Assembly (NCBI GenBank): GCA_964626565.1
Contig: CAZVFX010000143.1
Coordinates: 1 to 16,662, forward strand
Source of the DNA: CAZVFX01 sp964626565
GTDB taxonomy: Bacteria; Myxococcota_A; UBA9042; CAIXZC01
Reading direction: 5' to 3'
Length of the DNA: 16,662 bases
The translations under genes and the position numbers were made by a program. The notes under the pieces were generated by a model, which saw only the letters and a program-made list of their open reading frames with translations, was not told the origin of the DNA and made no database searches. Of the stretch, positions 1-7,283 are shown in pieces. Position 1 is the stretch's first letter, and each line of letters starts with the position of its first letter.

Positions 1-1
1 A

Positions 2-727
2 CTAGTACTGGCGGATCGAAAGGTCGCGGTTTTCGGCGGCCATGAGTGCGCCAACGTGCCGCTGGGGACCAACTATTGCGACCATGTCGAACAGCAGCTT
101 CTTGCAGTCAGGTCATGGGGCCTCCACTATCTTGCCGACGCGTTCAAACCCCGCAACGAGAATCACCGTGACGTATGGCGCGTCATGGCCTGGTCCGAAG
201 GGACACAGATTACTCTGACTCCCCATCCCGAGGAGGTACCCCTACCGGCAGTACTGGGCCCGGGGCAATTCATCGAGTTCGAGAGCGCTTCTCATTTCGC
301 AGTGGACGCAACCGGGCCGGTGCTGGTCGGCCATTATCTGAAGGGCAGCAACTACGAGGGCTACCAGGGACAATGCAAGGAGAATACAGGCATCGGTGAC
401 CCCGCTTTCTCCATCTCGATTCCTGTCGAGCAGTACCTGCCCAATTTCATCGTCCTCGTCCCCGAGGGCTTCTCGGAGAACTACATCAACATCATCAGAG
501 GCGAGGGTGATCAACCGGTGGTAAAGCTGGACGGCACACCGGTCACGGCCGACTTCGTCAACGTTCCCGGCACGGACTGGCAGGTGGCGACGGTTCCGGT
601 GGACCCGGGTGTCCGCAAGATCCAGTCGATAAAGCCTGTAGGTGTGACAGTGTACGGCTACGGTTGCGACGTCAGCTACGCCTACCCCGGTGGAATGGGG
701 TTGGCAACCATCGGAGAAATCTGGTGA
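2..727 (+). CDS. IgGFc-binding-domain surface protein, 3' end (5' partial)
   Basis: The frame is open from base 2, so this is the C-terminal 241 residues of a protein that starts before the window. An in-frame GTG at 56 is an ordinary Val codon within conserved sequence, not a start. The fragment begins with a VFGGHECANVP motif, followed by CDHVEQQL and a WGLHY/WRVMA segment, and ends with VTVYGYGCDVSYAYPGG. This pattern is typical of the IgGFc-binding N-terminal domain family (PF17517), which is common in large exported proteins of Myxococcota and related bacteria. The domain is named after a mucin-like human protein; its role in bacteria is not established and is presumably extracellular or surface binding. 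Its TGA stop lies 6 bases from the stop of the convergent folD gene, with no terminator hairpin visible between them. The family call is from recognised motifs, not from a search. Confidence 0.8.
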   Translation, partial: LVLADRKVAVFGGHECANVPLGTNYCDHVEQQLLAVRSWGLHYLADAFKPRNENHRDVWRVMAWSEGTQITLTPHPEEVPLPAVLGPGQFIEFESASHFAVDATGPVLVGHYLKGSNYEGYQGQCKENTGIGDPAFSISIPVEQYLPNFIVLVPEGFSENYINIIRGEGDQPVVKLDGTPVTADFVNVPGTDWQVATVPVDPGVRKIQSIKPVGVTVYGYGCDVSYAYPGGMGLATIGEIW

Positions 728-733
728 GCCGGG

Positions 734-1588
734 TCAGCCGGAAGTTTGAAGAACCGCGGCGCGATAGACGTTCTCCATGAGCATGGCAACGGTGAGTCGC
801 CCCACACCGCCGGGAACCGGGGTAATGTAGGACGAGTTCGCCAGGGCGGCATCGAAATCAACATCTCCGGCCAGGCTCCCGTCGGCCAGACGATTGATGC
901 CAACGTCAACAACTACGGCTCCGGGCTTTATCCAATCCCCTTTTACGAGATGGGCGTTACCAACCGCGGCCACAACCAGGTCGGCTCGACGAACAACATC
1001 GCCCAGGTCCCTGGTTCTTGAATGACATACGGTCACCGTCATGTGACGCTCCAGGAGAAGGAAAAACAGAGGCTTCCCCACGATGAGACTGCGGCCGACG
1101 ATTACCGCCTCCTTGCCCTTCCACTCCACCGGAATAGAATCGAGGATGTGCATCACTCCAGCCGGAGTGCAGGGAAGGAAAGTAGGAGAACCACGCATCA
1201 GCCTCCCCAGGGTCTCGGCGTGGAAACCGTCGACATCCTTGTCAGGGGAAATCGCGCCCACCACCCGCTCAACATCAATGTGGGCAGGAAGGGGCAACTG
1301 CACAAGGATGCCGTGGACCGCCGGGTCGTCGTTCAACCGCTGGACAATTGCCAGCAGTTCTGCTTCGCTCGTGGTGTCCGGCAGGCGCTGGGTCACGGAC
1401 CGCATGCCGCATCTCTTGCACGCACGCTCCTTGCTGCGAACATACGTCTGGGAGCCTGGGTCTTCGCCCACCAGCACTGCTGCGAGAGTGGGCACCACAC
1501 CAGTCCGCTCAGTAAGGGGCGACACCTTTGCCTTGACCGCCTTGCGAATCGCCTTTGCGAGCGCCTTTCCGTCGATTACATTTCCCAT
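734..1588 (-). CDS. folD: Bifunctional methylenetetrahydrofolate dehydrogenase / methenyl-THF cyclohydrolase FolD
   Basis: FolD oxidises 5,10-methylene-THF to 5,10-methenyl-THF with NADP(+) and hydrolyses it to 10-formyl-THF in the cytoplasm. The 284-residue length is normal for the family. Visible signatures are the active-site Tyr49 and Lys53 in YVRSK, QLPLP at 97-101, DKDVDGFH at 116-123, the nucleotide-binding GRSxIVGKP at 165-172, and PVPGGVG at 257-263. The usual GVGPMT is GVGRLT here (Arg264, Leu265), and the residue after GRS is Leu168 rather than the more usual Asn; neither destroys a catalytic residue. The ATG at 1588 is preceded by a strong GGGGGAG Shine-Dalgarno sequence about 6 bases away. 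It is transcribed divergently from the ceramidase-like gene and convergently with the first gene, so it is probably monocistronic. Confidence 0.96.
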   Translation of the reverse strand: MGNVIDGKALAKAIRKAVKAKVSPLTERTGVVPTLAAVLVGEDPGSQTYVRSKERACKRCGMRSVTQRLPDTTSEAELLAIVQRLNDDPAVHGILVQLPLPAHIDVERVVGAISPDKDVDGFHAETLGRLMRGSPTFLPCTPAGVMHILDSIPVEWKGKEAVIVGRSLIVGKPLFFLLLERHMTVTVCHSRTRDLGDVVRRADLVVAAVGNAHLVKGDWIKPGAVVVDVGINRLADGSLAGDVDFDAALANSSYITPVPGGVGRLTVAMLMENVYRAAVLQTSG

Positions 1589-1708
1589 GAACTCCCCCTG
1601 GAACCTACGTCATAGTACATGCGGGAGAAAATTTGAAGGTGAAATCTTTCAGGTTTCTAAAAGGACCCTGCTTTAGTAAACTCGAGAAAGCTGGAGGAGG
1701 TTTGCCTG
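1589..1708. promoter_or_regulatory. Divergent intergenic region between folD and the ceramidase-like gene
   Basis: These 120 bases are more AT-rich than their surroundings and must hold promoters in both directions. On the plus strand, TTGAAG (1633-1638) and TCTAAA (1656-1661), separated by 17 bases, form a plausible sigma-70-type pair for the lipoprotein operon, four of six matches each. On the minus strand, a TACTAT -10-like hexamer (plus-strand bases 1612-1617) could serve folD, but no convincing -35 accompanies it. GGAGGAGG at 1693-1700 is the ribosome binding site of the plus-strand gene. Promoter calls are by eye only. Confidence 0.35.
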
Positions 1709-3247
1709 ATGCTGGTTCGCAGTTCCCTGATTGTCATCCTTGCCTGCTCGCTCCTGGCATGCTCGAGTTCTGGCGGTTCGCAGGATACGGCGTCTCCCAA
1801 CGACCTTCGATCGCTTGTGGACACTGCCCCGGGCGGCGGGGACAGACCTTCAGCTCGGCTCGACGAGACCGGTGGGTCGGGGGAGTTGCTGCGCGGGGGG
1901 GCGGCCAGGGTCATCATAACCCCCGAGTTCGAACCGTATACAGATTTGAACGACAGCCGCACTTGGGACGAAGGGGAGCCGTTCGAGGACCTCAACGGCA
2001 ACGGAAAACTGGATTCGCTCTGGATGGGCGGGTTCGGATTGCGTCAGCCGACCGGCGTCCACACAGATCTTTGGGCCCGTGCGGTGGCCCTCGAGGTGCA
2101 CGGCGAGCTATTTGTGCTGGTAGCGGTAGATGCGTTGGGGCTGAGCCTGAAGAGAATTGAGACAATCAAGGACCTGGTAACTGAGGGACAGACCTCTAAA
2201 CTTCACCGGGACCGGGTGATCGTCGCGTCGTCGCACACCCATGCAGCACCCGACAATGTCGGCGTGTTCGGACCGAGCGGTGAACCGGGCTGGGATGGAG
2301 ACTATCTTGAGCATGTCGTCCAGTCAGCCGCCGCGGTAATTCTGGAAGCGATTGACGACCTCCAACCGGTGGAGCTACTGGTCACATCCGCTGAGGCGGG
2401 GGCCGGCTATGTTCGGGACAGCGATCCGCCTTACATCATCGATCCCTACGTCGGGGTGCTGTCTCTTAGGACCCCTCAGGGTGAAGGCGTGGCCACCATG
2501 GTAACCATCGCCAATCATCCCGAGGCTTTCTGGGGGGAGAACACGTTGATAAGCTCCGATTTCCCCCACTACTTGAGAGAGAAACTGGAGCAGAACCTGG
2601 GCGGCACCGCACTCTATTTCAGCGGCCCCATCGGCCTCATGCAGACCCCGGACGAAATGGGCAAACAGGGCGAAGAACGCGCCCAACTACTGGGCGAAGC
2701 CTACGCGGATTTGGTCCTGGCGGCCTTAGCGCAGGCGAATCCGGTTCCTGCCGAGGACCTGGCTCCCCGCTTCTCCTTTGCGAAATTCATGGCCCCCCTG
2801 GACAACATCGAGTTGTTCGTGGGCCTGTCCATGGAGATAGCTGACGGCTATGTCGACTACTTGTACGAAACTGAAGAGTTTCCATGTGACTTTTTCGGTT
2901 GCCTCGACGTTCCCTGCGCGGCGCTGAAACTGGGCGAAGTTACTACCATCGTGACCTTCCCCGGCGAATTTACGCCCGAGCTGGTGGTGGGCGGCATCGT
3001 CAGCCCGGATTTCTACGAAGGCCCTTTTGCAGATGTGGAAGCGGAGCCGGTGCTGGTTGACCATCTCACCACCCCGCATCGCTTCGTTATCGGTCTGGCC
3101 GGAGCAGAGATCGGGTATGTGTATCCGAAAATGACATTTGACCCGCCCAACCACTTCAGCCAGATCCATGGCCCGGGGCCCAAGGTCGCGGGCTATTTCA
3201 TGGGTGGACTGGCCGATCTACTTGACCAACTCAATTCCGAAGACTGA
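1709..3247 (+). CDS. Neutral/alkaline ceramidase-like lipoprotein
   Basis: A 512-residue protein with a lipoprotein signal: Met-Leu-Val-Arg, a short hydrophobic stretch, and lipobox LLAC with Cys18 as the predicted lipidation site. A Ser/Gly/Asp-rich tether follows to about residue 60. The rest resembles the neutral ceramidase N-terminal domain (PF04734), zinc amidases that cleave N-acyl-sphingosine in known members. Candidate zinc ligands follow the family order: His176/His178 in SSHTHAAPD, His270 in NHPE, Glu420 in FPGEFTPEL, and possibly Tyr470 in EIGYVYP. An inserted DLNGNGKLD at 94-102 looks like an EF-hand/dockerin-type calcium loop. An SSDFPHYLREKLE segment (282-294) also fits the family. 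The start is set by the strong GGAGGAGG 8 bases upstream. The L,D-transpeptidase-family gene begins 13 bases after its stop. The true substrate is unknown: many bacteria carrying such proteins lack ceramides, so another lipid amide is possible. Confidence 0.75.
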   Translation: MLVRSSLIVILACSLLACSSSGGSQDTASPNDLRSLVDTAPGGGDRPSARLDETGGSGELLRGGAARVIITPEFEPYTDLNDSRTWDEGEPFEDLNGNGKLDSLWMGGFGLRQPTGVHTDLWARAVALEVHGELFVLVAVDALGLSLKRIETIKDLVTEGQTSKLHRDRVIVASSHTHAAPDNVGVFGPSGEPGWDGDYLEHVVQSAAAVILEAIDDLQPVELLVTSAEAGAGYVRDSDPPYIIDPYVGVLSLRTPQGEGVATMVTIANHPEAFWGENTLISSDFPHYLREKLEQNLGGTALYFSGPIGLMQTPDEMGKQGEERAQLLGEAYADLVLAALAQANPVPAEDLAPRFSFAKFMAPLDNIELFVGLSMEIADGYVDYLYETEEFPCDFFGCLDVPCAALKLGEVTTIVTFPGEFTPELVVGGIVSPDFYEGPFADVEAEPVLVDHLTTPHRFVIGLAGAEIGYVYPKMTFDPPNHFSQIHGPGPKVAGYFMGGLADLLDQLNSED

Positions 3248-3255
3248 AAGGAGGG
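3247..3255 (+). promoter_or_regulatory. Ribosome binding site that fixes the GTG start at 3261
   Basis: AAAGGAGGG lies 5 bases before GTG 3261 and directly abuts the stop codon of the preceding gene. It favours GTG 3261 over the longer in-frame reading from 3138, which would overlap the ceramidase-like gene by about 110 bases and would bury the signal peptide inside the protein. Confidence 0.75.
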
Positions 3256-3260
3256 ACCAG

Positions 3261-4118
3261 GTGAAAGAAGCCCGATATCTGATTCTGGCCGTGGGCGCAG
3301 GTTTGCTCCTGCTGTTGGGATCGCTTGATAGTGCCGTATGTGCCGGGGGACGTGACGACAGCCCTGAGGCCGAACCGTCCGGGACGGCCGGGGAGCCCGT
3401 TGATGACGCCCCGCAGGCAGCGACCTCCGCCCGTAAGCCGACGGACTGGGAATACTCCGGGGCCGACTCGCGGAAAGCCAGGGTGAAGGCTGCGGAAACG
3501 GCAAAGAAAGCGACGGTGGAGAAGCTGTTTTCCGAGGCCGGAGTATCCTTTCCGCCGGCCAGGATGCTGTTCCGGGTTTTCAAAGCGGAAGACGATCTGG
3601 AAGTGTGGGCTGCGTCCAAGCGGGACGAAAAGTTGGTGCACGTTGCAACCTACCGCATTTGCTACAAATCAGGTGAACCCGGCCCCAAGCGCAGGCAGGG
3701 GGACTTGCAGGTTCCGGAAGGCTTCTACTACCTTGACATGTACAATGACCACAGCGCGTTTTACCTCTCAATGCGCATCAACTACCCCAACGCGTCTGAC
3801 AAAGTGCTGGGATACAAGCCAAACCTGGGCAGCGCCATCATGATCCACGGCAACTGTGTATCCATCGGCTGCCTGGCCATGAGTGACGAGCGGATTCAGG
3901 AACTCTGGGTTATGACCAACGCCATGCGCAAGAAGAAGCGCAAAGTGCGCGTCCACCTCTATCCGGGAAGGGACATGAAAGGTCTGCTGGCCGATGATAC
4001 CCACGCCAAGCACCATGCTTTCTGGCGCAACCTTCTGGAAGGCCGCAGCTACTTCGAAACGCACTACAAGATACCTCGAGTAAAGGTCGATCGCGAGGGT
4101 CGCTATCTCTTCGAGTAG
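3261..4118 (+). CDS. Exported L,D-transpeptidase-family protein (YkuD fold, YafK/DpaA type)
   Basis: From GTG 3261 the product is 285 residues. Residues 1-28 form a signal peptide (KEAR, a Leu-rich core, and a VCA-like cleavage site near 28), followed by a Pro/Ala/Asp-rich linker to about 60 and a short Lys/Ala-rich helix. The catalytic domain spans roughly 100-285. It contains PEGFYYLDM (152-160) and the YkuD signature MIHGNCVSIGCLAMSD at 194-209, with His196 and nucleophile Cys204. The GCLAMSDERIQELW form is characteristic of the YafK branch (COG3034), to which E. coli DpaA/LdtF belongs. DpaA removes Braun lipoprotein from peptidoglycan, whereas classical L,D-transpeptidases make 3-3 crosslinks, so the reaction here is uncertain. 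It acts in the periplasm on the peptide stem around meso-diaminopimelate. It is probably co-transcribed with the ceramidase-like lipoprotein. Confidence 0.9.
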   Translation: MKEARYLILAVGAGLLLLLGSLDSAVCAGGRDDSPEAEPSGTAGEPVDDAPQAATSARKPTDWEYSGADSRKARVKAAETAKKATVEKLFSEAGVSFPPARMLFRVFKAEDDLEVWAASKRDEKLVHVATYRICYKSGEPGPKRRQGDLQVPEGFYYLDMYNDHSAFYLSMRINYPNASDKVLGYKPNLGSAIMIHGNCVSIGCLAMSDERIQELWVMTNAMRKKKRKVRVHLYPGRDMKGLLADDTHAKHHAFWRNLLEGRSYFETHYKIPRVKVDREGRYLFE

Positions 4119-4131
4119 AGCCATGCATTGT

Positions 4132-4162
4132 GCTTGCAAGCGGGGGGTTGGCGTGATAAAAA
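4132..4162 (+). promoter_or_regulatory. Candidate promoter with overlapping palindrome upstream of the DUF4388 gene
   Basis: TTGCAA (4134-4139) and TAAAAA (4157-4162) are 17 bases apart and form a weak sigma-70-type pair. Transcription would begin near 4169, about 28 bases before ATG 4197. The -35 element sits inside the perfect 10-base palindrome GCTTGCAAGC (4132-4141), which could be a repressor half-site or chance. If this promoter is used, an alternative in-frame TTG start at 4128 is impossible. Confidence 0.3.
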
Positions 4163-4196
4163 ATATGTGGACTCTACAACCTGGGCAGGCGCCAAT

Positions 4197-6392
4197 ATGA
4201 GCAGCACAATACCTATCTTAGATGCTGACAGGACAATTCACTTTGACAGCCCTGTGACTTTCGCAGAGGCGATCCGCGCCGTGATGGGCGCTCAGTGGAT
4301 CATGGTGGCGCCGAAGACTACTATCCGGCTCCAGGAAGAGCTGCCCATCAAGTTGGTGTTCGCGGCCGGCGACCTGGAGATTCGCGCGAAAGGTACTCCG
4401 TTCTATTGGCGAGGGCCGTTCCTTGGTATGCAGGTCGAAATGGCCGGGGACCAGGATGTCAACGCGCTGGAGAAGCTGGCCCGCCGCTTGGAGTCGGGGG
4501 AGTTTGCCGCCCCGACACCCGCTCCTGAGCCCGCCCCCGCTCCCGCACCTGAGCCCGCCCCCGCTCCCGCACCTGAGCCCGCCCCCGCTCCTGAGCCCGA
4601 AGTGGCCACTCCGATTGCGTTGGAACCTGGCCAGGCACCGGAACCGGAACCGGAAGAGGATATGGACCTTTCCGACGAGCCAACCCAGCCGTCGCCTTCG
4701 GAGGACCTGCTGCAGTCCGCGCTCCTTGCTCCTCCGCCGCCTGAGGTTGCTCACGACGCCCCCGCGGCGCCTGAACCCGCCGACATCGCAGCGCCGCCGG
4801 AACCCATGGACATCCCGGCCCCCGCCCCACCAATGGACATCGCCGCACCGGTAGAGCCCATAGACATCGCCGCACCGGTAGAGCCCATAGACATCGCCGC
4901 ACCGGTAGAGCCCATTGACATCGCCGCACCGCCGGAACCCATTGACATTGCGGCACCACCGGAACCCATGGACGTTGCAGCACCTGCAGCGCCGGTAGAC
5001 GTCGCTGCTCCTCAACAACCCGCACCGGTAGCTGAGCCCGGCGGCACGGAACCCCCGGCCCCTGCTTCACCCGCACCTCCGCCCCCACCATCGGCAGCAC
5101 CTGCCGCGACCGGCTCAATCCCGTCCTCGGGGTTTTCCGGGACTTCCAAGGGCTCCGAAGACTTGATGGAAGAGATGTTGGAGCCGTTTCCCGCCAAGGG
5201 CACCGGGTTTCCATTGCCCGCAGAAACATCCAACTACCGTCTGTTCTCGGTAATTGCATCCAACGCGGCCAGCGGGATCCTCGAGTTCACGTCCGAGGCG
5301 GGCAACACACAGGTGTTTTTTCGCCGGGGAACCATGTTGGCGATTGAGCCCTTCGGCAAGCAGTTTGATGAGTACTTCGCAAGCGTGATCGACAAGGCAG
5401 TGCTTTCCGAGCCGGAACGTTTCGAGGAAGTTCTCCAGTTCGCGGAGGAAAACGACAAGTCGCTGGCCCTGTCCCTGTACGAAAAGCGCGTAATCTCACT
5501 GGATATGCTGTCCCAAGAGTTGAAAGCTGCGAAGGAGAAGTGCCTCGGGGAGGTACTCCTCGCTGAGGGGGAAACCCAATACTCTTTCCAGTCGATGCAG
5601 AAGTTCAGCCGCCGCTTCGACCCGATCCGGGTCGACCTGCGCAGCGCCCTGATCGGAATCTGCCGGGACTCGCTGTTGAGCAAGTTCGCCCGTCACATTG
5701 AGCCTCGCCTGGAGTTCAATCGTGACAAGTTTCCCAGAGCGCTTCGCGATGCCGAGATTCCCCTCGAACTGCTCTCACTGTCCGAGAAAGAGGAACACGC
5801 GGTCAAGCACGTTTTTACCGGGGCCAACCGCCTTATGGATACCTATTCCATGTGCCTTCTCACCCGGCACGGTGCGGCTCGCCTGGTGCTCCTTCTGACA
5901 CACTACGGGCTGATGGAATACCTGGAGGAAGCTGCCGAGACCCAATCGGGCGAGTCCATCGAGGAGGTTCTTGCCAGGACCCTGGACTCGATGCGGACCA
6001 TGGACCACTTCCAGCGACTGGATATCCATTGGGCCGGCCACCCCAGCCTGGTTGAAAAGGGTCTTGAGAAAGCGAAGCGCCGCTACGGTCCACAATCGTC
6101 CTTGTCCCGGCGCTCCGATGAAGCTAAGGAAACTTGCGCCAAACTGATCGCCACGCTGGAGGAGTCGTACCACTATTTGACCGACAAGGCGAACCGTCGC
6201 AACCATCGTGTCGAGCATTATGGTGAGGCCAAGATGAAATATGCGGCGGACTTTCTCGCTTCCCAGGCAGAGTTGAACATGTTCCGGGGCGCCCAGGAAA
6301 ACGCGATCCAACTCATCGAAGCCGCACTTGAGTTGAGCCCGGATCCATCCTACGTCACCAAACTTCGCAAGTACCGCGCTGGTCAACGCTAG
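4197..6392 (+). CDS. Modular DUF4388 (PATAN) protein with Pro/Ala repeats, J-like and TPR-like C-terminus
   Basis: A 731-residue protein with no signal peptide, so presumably cytoplasmic. In order: residues 1-100, a compact N-terminal domain whose pattern (ELPIKLVFAAGDLEIRAKG, then GPFLGMQVEM) is reminiscent of a PilZ barrel, though the RxxxR and D/NxSxxG c-di-GMP motifs are not seen. Residues 105-310 are a Pro/Ala/Glu linker with two tandem repeat arrays. Residues about 340-480 form a DUF4388/PATAN-like domain (SGILEFTSEAGNTQVFFRRG, LGEVLLAEGETQYSF). Residues 480-580 are helical and end in VLLLTHYGLMEYLEEA, typical of DUF4388 companions. Residues 600-670 resemble a J domain (FQRLDIHW, EKAKRRYGPQS, EESYHYLTDKANRRNH) but lack HPD. 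Residues 675-731 look TPR-like. Such proteins in Myxococcota are linked to signalling and motility; the exact role here is unknown. ATG 4197 was chosen over TTG 4128 for codon preference and promoter position; no strong ribosome site precedes either. Confidence 0.75.
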   Translation: MSSTIPILDADRTIHFDSPVTFAEAIRAVMGAQWIMVAPKTTIRLQEELPIKLVFAAGDLEIRAKGTPFYWRGPFLGMQVEMAGDQDVNALEKLARRLESGEFAAPTPAPEPAPAPAPEPAPAPAPEPAPAPEPEVATPIALEPGQAPEPEPEEDMDLSDEPTQPSPSEDLLQSALLAPPPPEVAHDAPAAPEPADIAAPPEPMDIPAPAPPMDIAAPVEPIDIAAPVEPIDIAAPVEPIDIAAPPEPIDIAAPPEPMDVAAPAAPVDVAAPQQPAPVAEPGGTEPPAPASPAPPPPPSAAPAATGSIPSSGFSGTSKGSEDLMEEMLEPFPAKGTGFPLPAETSNYRLFSVIASNAASGILEFTSEAGNTQVFFRRGTMLAIEPFGKQFDEYFASVIDKAVLSEPERFEEVLQFAEENDKSLALSLYEKRVISLDMLSQELKAAKEKCLGEVLLAEGETQYSFQSMQKFSRRFDPIRVDLRSALIGICRDSLLSKFARHIEPRLEFNRDKFPRALRDAEIPLELLSLSEKEEHAVKHVFTGANRLMDTYSMCLLTRHGAARLVLLLTHYGLMEYLEEAAETQSGESIEEVLARTLDSMRTMDHFQRLDIHWAGHPSLVEKGLEKAKRRYGPQSSLSRRSDEAKETCAKLIATLEESYHYLTDKANRRNHRVEHYGEAKMKYAADFLASQAELNMFRGAQENAIQLIEAALELSPDPSYVTKLRKYRAGQR
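4521..4592 (+). repeat. 24-base tandem repeat, three copies, encoding APEPAPAP
   Basis: Three consecutive 24-base units (4521-4544, 4545-4568, 4569-4592) encode residues 109-132 of the DUF4388 protein. The copies differ at only one or two bases. The resulting Pro/Ala/Glu peptide is expected to be extended and unstructured, acting as a spacer between the N-terminal domain and the rest of the protein. Confidence 0.9.
4776..5018 (+). repeat. 27-base tandem repeat, nine copies, encoding P-[IMV]-D-[IV]-A-A-P-x-E
   Basis: Exactly nine in-phase 27-base units cover residues 194-274 of the DUF4388 protein. The units at 4857-4883 and 4884-4910 are identical, and their neighbours differ at a few bases. 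Divergence rises toward both ends (PADIAAPPE first, PVDVAAPQQ last), as expected for an array expanding from its centre. The peptide is a regular nine-residue linker with one acidic residue in its core. Confidence 0.92.
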
Positions 6393-6399
6393 CCGCCCG

Positions 6400-6428
6400 T
6401 TGACAAAACACGGTTGGAACAGTAGTTT
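6400..6428 (+). promoter_or_regulatory. Candidate promoter of the nitrogenase-like operon
   Basis: The 45-base gap after the DUF4388 gene contains a perfect TTGACA (6400-6405). Seventeen bases further is TAGTTT (6423-6428), a poor -10 with three of six matches. If used, transcription would start near 6435, only about three bases before ATG 6438, giving an almost leaderless message. No Shine-Dalgarno sequence is visible upstream of this ATG, which fits. Alternatively the operon is read through from the DUF4388 gene. Confidence 0.35.
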
Positions 6429-6437
6429 CAAAGATCG

Positions 6438-7283
6438 ATGGGAAACCTTCACAAAGAGCCTCTGCGGATTGCAGTGTACGGAAAGGGCGGCATCGGCAAG
6501 AGCTTCGTAGCGGCCAATCTCTCAGTCCTCTTTGCGCGTCAGGGCCGCAAGGTAGTTCACGTTGGGTGCGACCCTAAAGGGGACTCAACGCGTAATCTCG
6601 CAGCCGAAAACCCGCCTGAACCGGCGTTGGAACGGCTCCTGGACTATCCAGCCGTTCCCAAATCGATAGACGAGTTGCTGCGAACGGGAGTAGAAGGCGT
6701 GGCTTGCGTTGAGGCCGGCGGCCCGGAGCCGGGAGAGGGTTGCGGGGGCATGGGTATTTTGAAGCTGTTTCAGTTCCTCGCTCGCACCGGCTTCTTCAAA
6801 TCTACGGAATACAACGCACAGGTATTCGACGTTCTAGGGGACGTAGTGTGCGGCGGCTTCGTGGCCCCTTTGAGATTCGCTTCCCCACTTTCGGTCCTGG
6901 TGGTCGTTTCCGAGGAAGTGCACTCACTCTACGCTGCGAACCAGGTAGCCAAGGCGGTACACCGGTACGCCAATTCCGGCGCCTACCTCGCTGGCGTCGT
7001 GCTCAATCGCCGAGACAACCGCGCAGACATCGGGCACGTTTCGCGTTTTGCGGCTGCTCTGGGAGTGCCGGTTCTAGCCGAACTACCTCGCTCGACCGGA
7101 GTCTTCGACGCTGACCTGGAAAAGTTGCCGGCTGTAGTGCATCAGCCCGCCGGGGAACTTGCCCAGTGCCTGGAAGGGCTGGCCACGACACTATCATCCC
7201 CCGGCCCGGAAGAACTCCCTTCGGTCACTCCCTTGACTCCGGCTGACTTCGACGCGTTGCTCTCCAGGGTCGACCAGTCATGA
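6438..7283 (+). CDS. Nitrogenase-like iron protein (NifH/BchL/BchX family ATPase)
   Basis: A 281-residue homodimeric-type reductase that, by family, uses MgATP to pass electrons from a [4Fe-4S] cluster to a component 1 partner. Seen: P-loop GKGGIGKS at 15-22; switch I GCDPKGDSTR at 43-52 with Asp45, Lys47 and Asp49; cluster ligands Cys102 (EGCGGMGI) and Cys138 (DVLGDVVCGGF, 131-141); and SLYAANQVAKAVHRYANSG (163-181), which aligns well with NifH. Odd points: the Thr after GKS is Phe23, and the NifH Arg that can be ADP-ribosylated (GCAGRG) is Met105. It is therefore neither a standard NifH nor clearly BchL or BchX. The gene heads an operon: its TGA overlaps the next ATG as ATGA at 7280-7283, and the next two genes look like component 1 subunits. 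The family call is secure; substrate and subgroup are unknown. Confidence 0.93.
   Translation: MGNLHKEPLRIAVYGKGGIGKSFVAANLSVLFARQGRKVVHVGCDPKGDSTRNLAAENPPEPALERLLDYPAVPKSIDELLRTGVEGVACVEAGGPEPGEGCGGMGILKLFQFLARTGFFKSTEYNAQVFDVLGDVVCGGFVAPLRFASPLSVLVVVSEEVHSLYAANQVAKAVHRYANSGAYLAGVVLNRRDNRADIGHVSRFAAALGVPVLAELPRSTGVFDADLEKLPAVVHQPAGELAQCLEGLATTLSSPGPEELPSVTPLTPADFDALLSRVDQS

Noticed and set aside
1022..1676. Plus-strand frames of 197 codons opposite folD
   Set aside because: folD is unmistakable on the minus strand, and the opposing translations show no recognisable domain.
4128..4196. Upstream in-frame TTG start for the DUF4388 protein
   Set aside because: It would add 23 residues with no conserved feature, has no ribosome site, and lies upstream of or inside the candidate promoter.
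4218..5259. Two 266-codon minus-strand frames opposite the Pro/Ala repeats of the DUF4388 gene
   Set aside because: They exist because the GC-rich tandem repeats contain no stop codons in the antisense frames; their translations are Arg/Cys/Gly repeats without protein-like character.
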